The notes beneath the pieces were generated by a model, which saw only the letters and a program-made list of their open reading frames with translations, searched no databases and was not told the origin of the DNA. The position numbers and the translations under genes are program-made. From DATLFP01 sp035540955 (lineage in GTDB: Bacteria; Actinomycetota; Acidimicrobiia; Acidimicrobiales; CADCSY01), in contig DATLFP010000066.1 of the NCBI GenBank assembly GCA_035540955.1, positions 1 to 64,000 of the forward strand: a DNA stretch of 64,000 bases, read 5' to 3'. Shown here piece by piece: positions 61,848 through 64,000 of this stretch (positions are counted from its first letter, which is position 1; every line of letters begins with the position of its first letter).

Positions 61848-62534
61848 ATGTCTCCCAACCCGGTCCTCCTCGTCCACGGCTTCGCGTCGTCGTTCCACCT
61901 GAACTGGCAGGAGCCCGGGCTCTCCTACCTCCTCGAGGACGCCGGTCGCACCGTCATCGGCGTCGACCTCCTCGGCCACGGCGAGGCGCCGAAGCCGCAC
62001 GACCCCGCGGCCTACGCCGACCTCGGCGGTCGCGTCGTCGATGCCCTGCCCGCCGACGGCAGCCCGGTCGACGCGGTCGGGTTCTCGATGGGCGCTCGCA
62101 CGCTGGTCGAGGTCGCCTCGGCTCACCCAGAGCGCTTCGGTCGCCTGGTGCTGGCCGGCGTGGGTGAGAACCTCTTCGCCACGGGCGACAAGGAGCCGCT
62201 CGCCCACGCCATCGAGACCGGCGACGGCGGTCCCGGCGGGGTCGCCGCCCTGTTCGTGAGCTTCGCCAGCGGCTCCGGCAACGACCCGAAGGCCCTTGCC
62301 GCCTGCATGCGCCGGCCCGAGCCGCCCATCACCGAGGAGCAGCTGGCCCGCATCACGTGCCCGACCCTCGTCGTGCTCGGCGACAAGGACTTCGTCGGGA
62401 CCGGCGACCGCCTCGTGGCCGCCCTGCCCGACGCGCGGCTGAAGGTCCTCCGCAACGTGGAGCACTTCGCGACCCCGAAGGACTTCGGCTTCATCGACGC
62501 CACCCTCGAGTTCCTCGGCGCCGTACCGGCGTGA
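61848..62534 (+). CDS. Alpha/beta hydrolase
   Basis: 228 residues. LLVHGFASSFHLNW (oxyanion strand), DLLGHGEAPKP, VGFSMGARTLVE with the nucleophile serine, LGDKDFVGTGD with the acid and NVEHFATPKD with the histidine, a complete triad. Likely an esterase or acyl hydrolase in the cytosol. ATG 61848 is chosen for its spacing from CATCAT; ATG 61839 is also in frame. Confidence 0.9.
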   Translation: MSPNPVLLVHGFASSFHLNWQEPGLSYLLEDAGRTVIGVDLLGHGEAPKPHDPAAYADLGGRVVDALPADGSPVDAVGFSMGARTLVEVASAHPERFGRLVLAGVGENLFATGDKEPLAHAIETGDGGPGGVAALFVSFASGSGNDPKALAACMRRPEPPITEEQLARITCPTLVVLGDKDFVGTGDRLVAALPDARLKVLRNVEHFATPKDFGFIDATLEFLGAVPA

Positions 62535-62535
62535 T

Positions 62536-63204
62536 CTAGCGGGTGAAGCGGGTGCCGGGCGGATCGACCGCCCACGGCGCCGGGCCCTCCCACCGATCCT
62601 CGTAGACCACCTCGCCGAGCGGGCGGCGCCGGACCGGTCCGTGACGGCCCTCCGGGTGTCCGATCGGGACGGTGGCGGCGATGGCGACGCCCTCGGGGAT
62701 GCCGAGCACCGTCCGCAGCTCGTCCTCGACGGCACCGTGCCACATCGTGAGCACACCGCCGAGCCCCCGGTGGCGAGCAGCCAGGAGGAGGTTCTGGCAC
62801 GCGGGATAGACGGACGCCCCCTCGGTCGGATCCGGAGGCCGATAGCGGATCAGGCACGGGAGGATGACGACCGGGATCTGCTCGAAGCGGTCGACGAACT
62901 GCTGCATCGCCCGCCCGGCGCGCCCCGCCGCCGTCGAGGTGTCGGCCTCCGCCAGCCGTTCGTAGCGGCCGGCGCCCTTCATCGACTCCCAGGTGGACCG
63001 GAAGGCGCGGCCGAGGATGGCCTTGGCTTCCGTCGCCACCGGGCCGTCGCGGAGCACGACGAAGCGGAACGCCTGGCGGTTCGAGCCGTTCGGCGCCCGG
63101 CTGGCGGCGAAGAGGATGGCGGCGAGGTCGTCGTCGCTGACCGGTTCGGCGGTGAAGCGGCGGATCGACCGGGTGGTGCAGATCCCCTCGTAGAGATCGA
63201 TCAC
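62536..63204 (-). CDS. Nitroreductase family protein
   Basis: 222 residues from a GTG overlapping the upstream stop as GTGA. FMN-binding TTRSIRRFTAEPVSDDDL, APNGSNRQAFRFVV, YPACQNLLLAARHRGLGGVL and GHPEGRHGPVRRRPLGEVV. An NAD(P)H-dependent oxidoreductase of unknown substrate. It overlaps the NifU-N-like gene, whose function is thus perhaps related to flavin or iron-sulfur metabolism. Confidence 0.9.
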   Translation of the reverse strand: MIDLYEGICTTRSIRRFTAEPVSDDDLAAILFAASRAPNGSNRQAFRFVVLRDGPVATEAKAILGRAFRSTWESMKGAGRYERLAEADTSTAAGRAGRAMQQFVDRFEQIPVVILPCLIRYRPPDPTEGASVYPACQNLLLAARHRGLGGVLTMWHGAVEDELRTVLGIPEGVAIAATVPIGHPEGRHGPVRRRPLGEVVYEDRWEGPAPWAVDPPGTRFTR

Positions 63205-63461
63205 AGGTGGTCGGCGGCGGCCGCCCGCACCGCCGCCTCGATCGCGCCCCAGTCGCCATCCGGGGTGCGGGTGATCGTCACGAAGTTGGCGGTGCCGAAC
63301 ACCGAGGCGACGCCACCCGCGGTGAACACCGCCTTGGCGAAGGCGTTCTGATCGGCGTCCTCGGCGTTGACGATGTTGAACATCTCGTCGAAGTGGCGGT
63401 CGACGGTGTACTTCATCGCGTCGGGGTTGGGTGTCGTCGCGATGTCGAGGACCTCGGCCAT
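63201..63461 (-). CDS. Stand-alone Nfu N-terminal-like domain protein
   Basis: 86 residues. ATTPNPDAMKYTVDR and ASVFGTANFVTITRTPDGDW are the Nfu_N pattern, normally the N-terminus of Nfu iron-sulfur scaffolds. The C-terminal NifU domain with its CxxC is absent and the protein has no cysteine, so it cannot bind a cluster alone. Perhaps a partner for a scaffold elsewhere. TAGCCT is 8 bases before the ATG. Confidence 0.75.
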   Translation of the reverse strand: MAEVLDIATTPNPDAMKYTVDRHFDEMFNIVNAEDADQNAFAKAVFTAGGVASVFGTANFVTITRTPDGDWGAIEAAVRAAAADHL

Positions 63462-63469
63462 GGGCCGAG

Positions 63470-63475
63470 AGGCTA
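63470..63475 (-). promoter_or_regulatory. Leaderless -10 for the Nfu_N-like/nitroreductase pair
   Basis: TAGCCT on the minus strand, 8 bases before ATG 63461; it lies in the short gap after the upstream stop at 63477. Confidence 0.45.
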
Positions 63476-63476
63476 G

Positions 63477-63698
63477 TTACAGCGGGTGCGGGGCGTTGAT
63501 CTCGGCGCTGTTCCAGTGCTCGCCGACGATCCGCTCGGCCGTGGCGGCCAAGTCGTCCTGGAGCTCGGTGATCTCCTCTTCCAGCTCCCGCATGCGCTCG
63601 CCGCGCCCCTGTACCCGGGCCCGCTCGAGCTCCTCGGTCAGCTCGGTGAGCTGCAGCTCGACGCCGACGGCGTGGTCTTCGAGTCGTGGATCCGCCAT
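63477..63698 (-). CDS. Small coiled-coil protein
   Basis: 73 residues, almost wholly an acidic coiled coil (ELTEELERARVQGRGERM then RELEEEITELQDDLAAT). No family assigned; a structural or adaptor role is plausible. The ATG has a clear AGGAGG Shine-Dalgarno 6 bases before it, unlike most genes in the window. Confidence 0.7.
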   Translation of the reverse strand: MADPRLEDHAVGVELQLTELTEELERARVQGRGERMRELEEEITELQDDLAATAERIVGEHWNSAEINAPHPL

Positions 63699-63746
63699 GG
63701 GGCCCTCCTACCCCGGACGCCCGAGGTCCCAGTCGTTGCGATCTCC

Positions 63747-64000
63747 TTACGGCGCCGCGACATCGAGGCCGGCGAGCAGCTGCGTGCGGATCGACGGTCG
63801 GCTGCCGAACACGAGGAGCGTGCCCGCCTCGCGGTACAGGCGCTCGGCATCGGTACCCCGCTCGACGGCGCTGCTGCCCTCGTGGACCACGAGCGCGGCC
63901 GCCGCCCGTACGGCAAGGGTGCACGCTGCGGCCCGCAGGCCCGGGAACGACGTCGCGTCACCCGCGTCGAGGGCGTCACGGACGCACTCCAGCTCGTCGT
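63747..64000 (-). CDS. Acyl-CoA dehydrogenase-like protein, C-terminal part only
   Basis: An open frame enters from the window edge and stops at TAA (63747-63749), giving 83 residues. ALVVHEGSSAVERG, DAERLYREAGTLLVFG and RPSIRTQLLAGLD resemble the helical C-terminus of acyl-CoA dehydrogenase-type proteins. The start lies beyond the window. No start codon in the visible part is used. Confidence 0.6.
   Translation of the reverse strand, partial: DELECVRDALDAGDATSFPGLRAAACTLAVRAAAALVVHEGSSAVERGTDAERLYREAGTLLVFGSRPSIRTQLLAGLDVAAP

Noticed and set aside
1..64000. tRNA, rRNA, insertion sequences, attachment sites, replication origin
   Set aside because: No transposase or integrase gene, no tRNA-like T-loop sequence and no DnaA-box cluster were seen on reading both strands.

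Overview
The window is dense, high-GC DNA (about 70% by eye) with roughly 60 protein genes, no RNA genes, no transposase, no CRISPR array and no gene-free stretch over 300 bases. Codon use, many GTG and TTG starts and the families present (DUF3151, DprE1/DprE2, AftD, PPK2, actinobacterial acyl-CoA enzymes) point to an actinobacterium. Secreted proteins carrying GYWL..DGGVFSFG-type repeats suggest a member of the Acidimicrobiia, but that is inference.

Layout. 1-4.3 kb: a four-gene minus operon (DUF3151, metalloprotease lipoprotein, MobA-rhodanese fusion, RNase D) opposite a small membrane protein and a histidine phosphatase. 4.3-20.8 kb: acyl and aldehyde metabolism (acyl-CoA dehydrogenase with a TetR-type operator, two acyl-CoA ligases, thioesterase/aldehyde dehydrogenase/FAD oxidase operon, gamma-glutamyltransferase, CoA transferase), an operon with a ToxR-like membrane regulator candidate, a GGCT-like protein and an adenylate kinase, and an L,D-transpeptidase with repeats. 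20.8-24.7 kb: PPK2, ArsC-like protein, lipoproteins, a DNA glycosylase and an MBL-fold hydrolase.

24.7-56.8 kb is a long cell-envelope region. It has GT-C mannosyltransferase-like proteins, a UDP-galactopyranose-mutase-like flavoprotein, GT4 and GT2 enzymes, and the three enzymes of decaprenylphosphoryl-arabinose synthesis (UbiA, DprE1, DprE2). It also has two acyltransferase-SGNH proteins, a GDSL hydrolase, paralogous large membrane proteins, a GMC oxidoreductase/SDR operon, a polyprenol-phosphate mannose synthase and an AftD-type arabinofuranosyltransferase. Together these suggest arabinose- and mannose-containing, acylated envelope glycans assembled on polyprenyl lipids. 56.7-64 kb: an MFS protein, GalE, a release-factor-like rescue protein, a second DNA glycosylase, an M23 peptidase with the same repeats as the L,D-transpeptidase, hydrolase and nitroreductase genes, and the cut-off end of an acyl-CoA-dehydrogenase-like gene.

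Two sequence-level patterns stand out. First, about 20 genes have a TANNNT hexamer ending 6-11 bases before an ATG or GTG, with no Shine-Dalgarno, as expected of leaderless or near-leaderless transcripts. In three divergent pairs the two opposed hexamers share their TA. Second, 13 adjacent gene pairs overlap by exactly four bases (ATGA, GTGA or TTGA), and four convergent pairs overlap at their 3' ends by 7 to 74 bases. DprE1 has alanine where the mycobacterial enzyme has the cysteine attacked by benzothiazinones.
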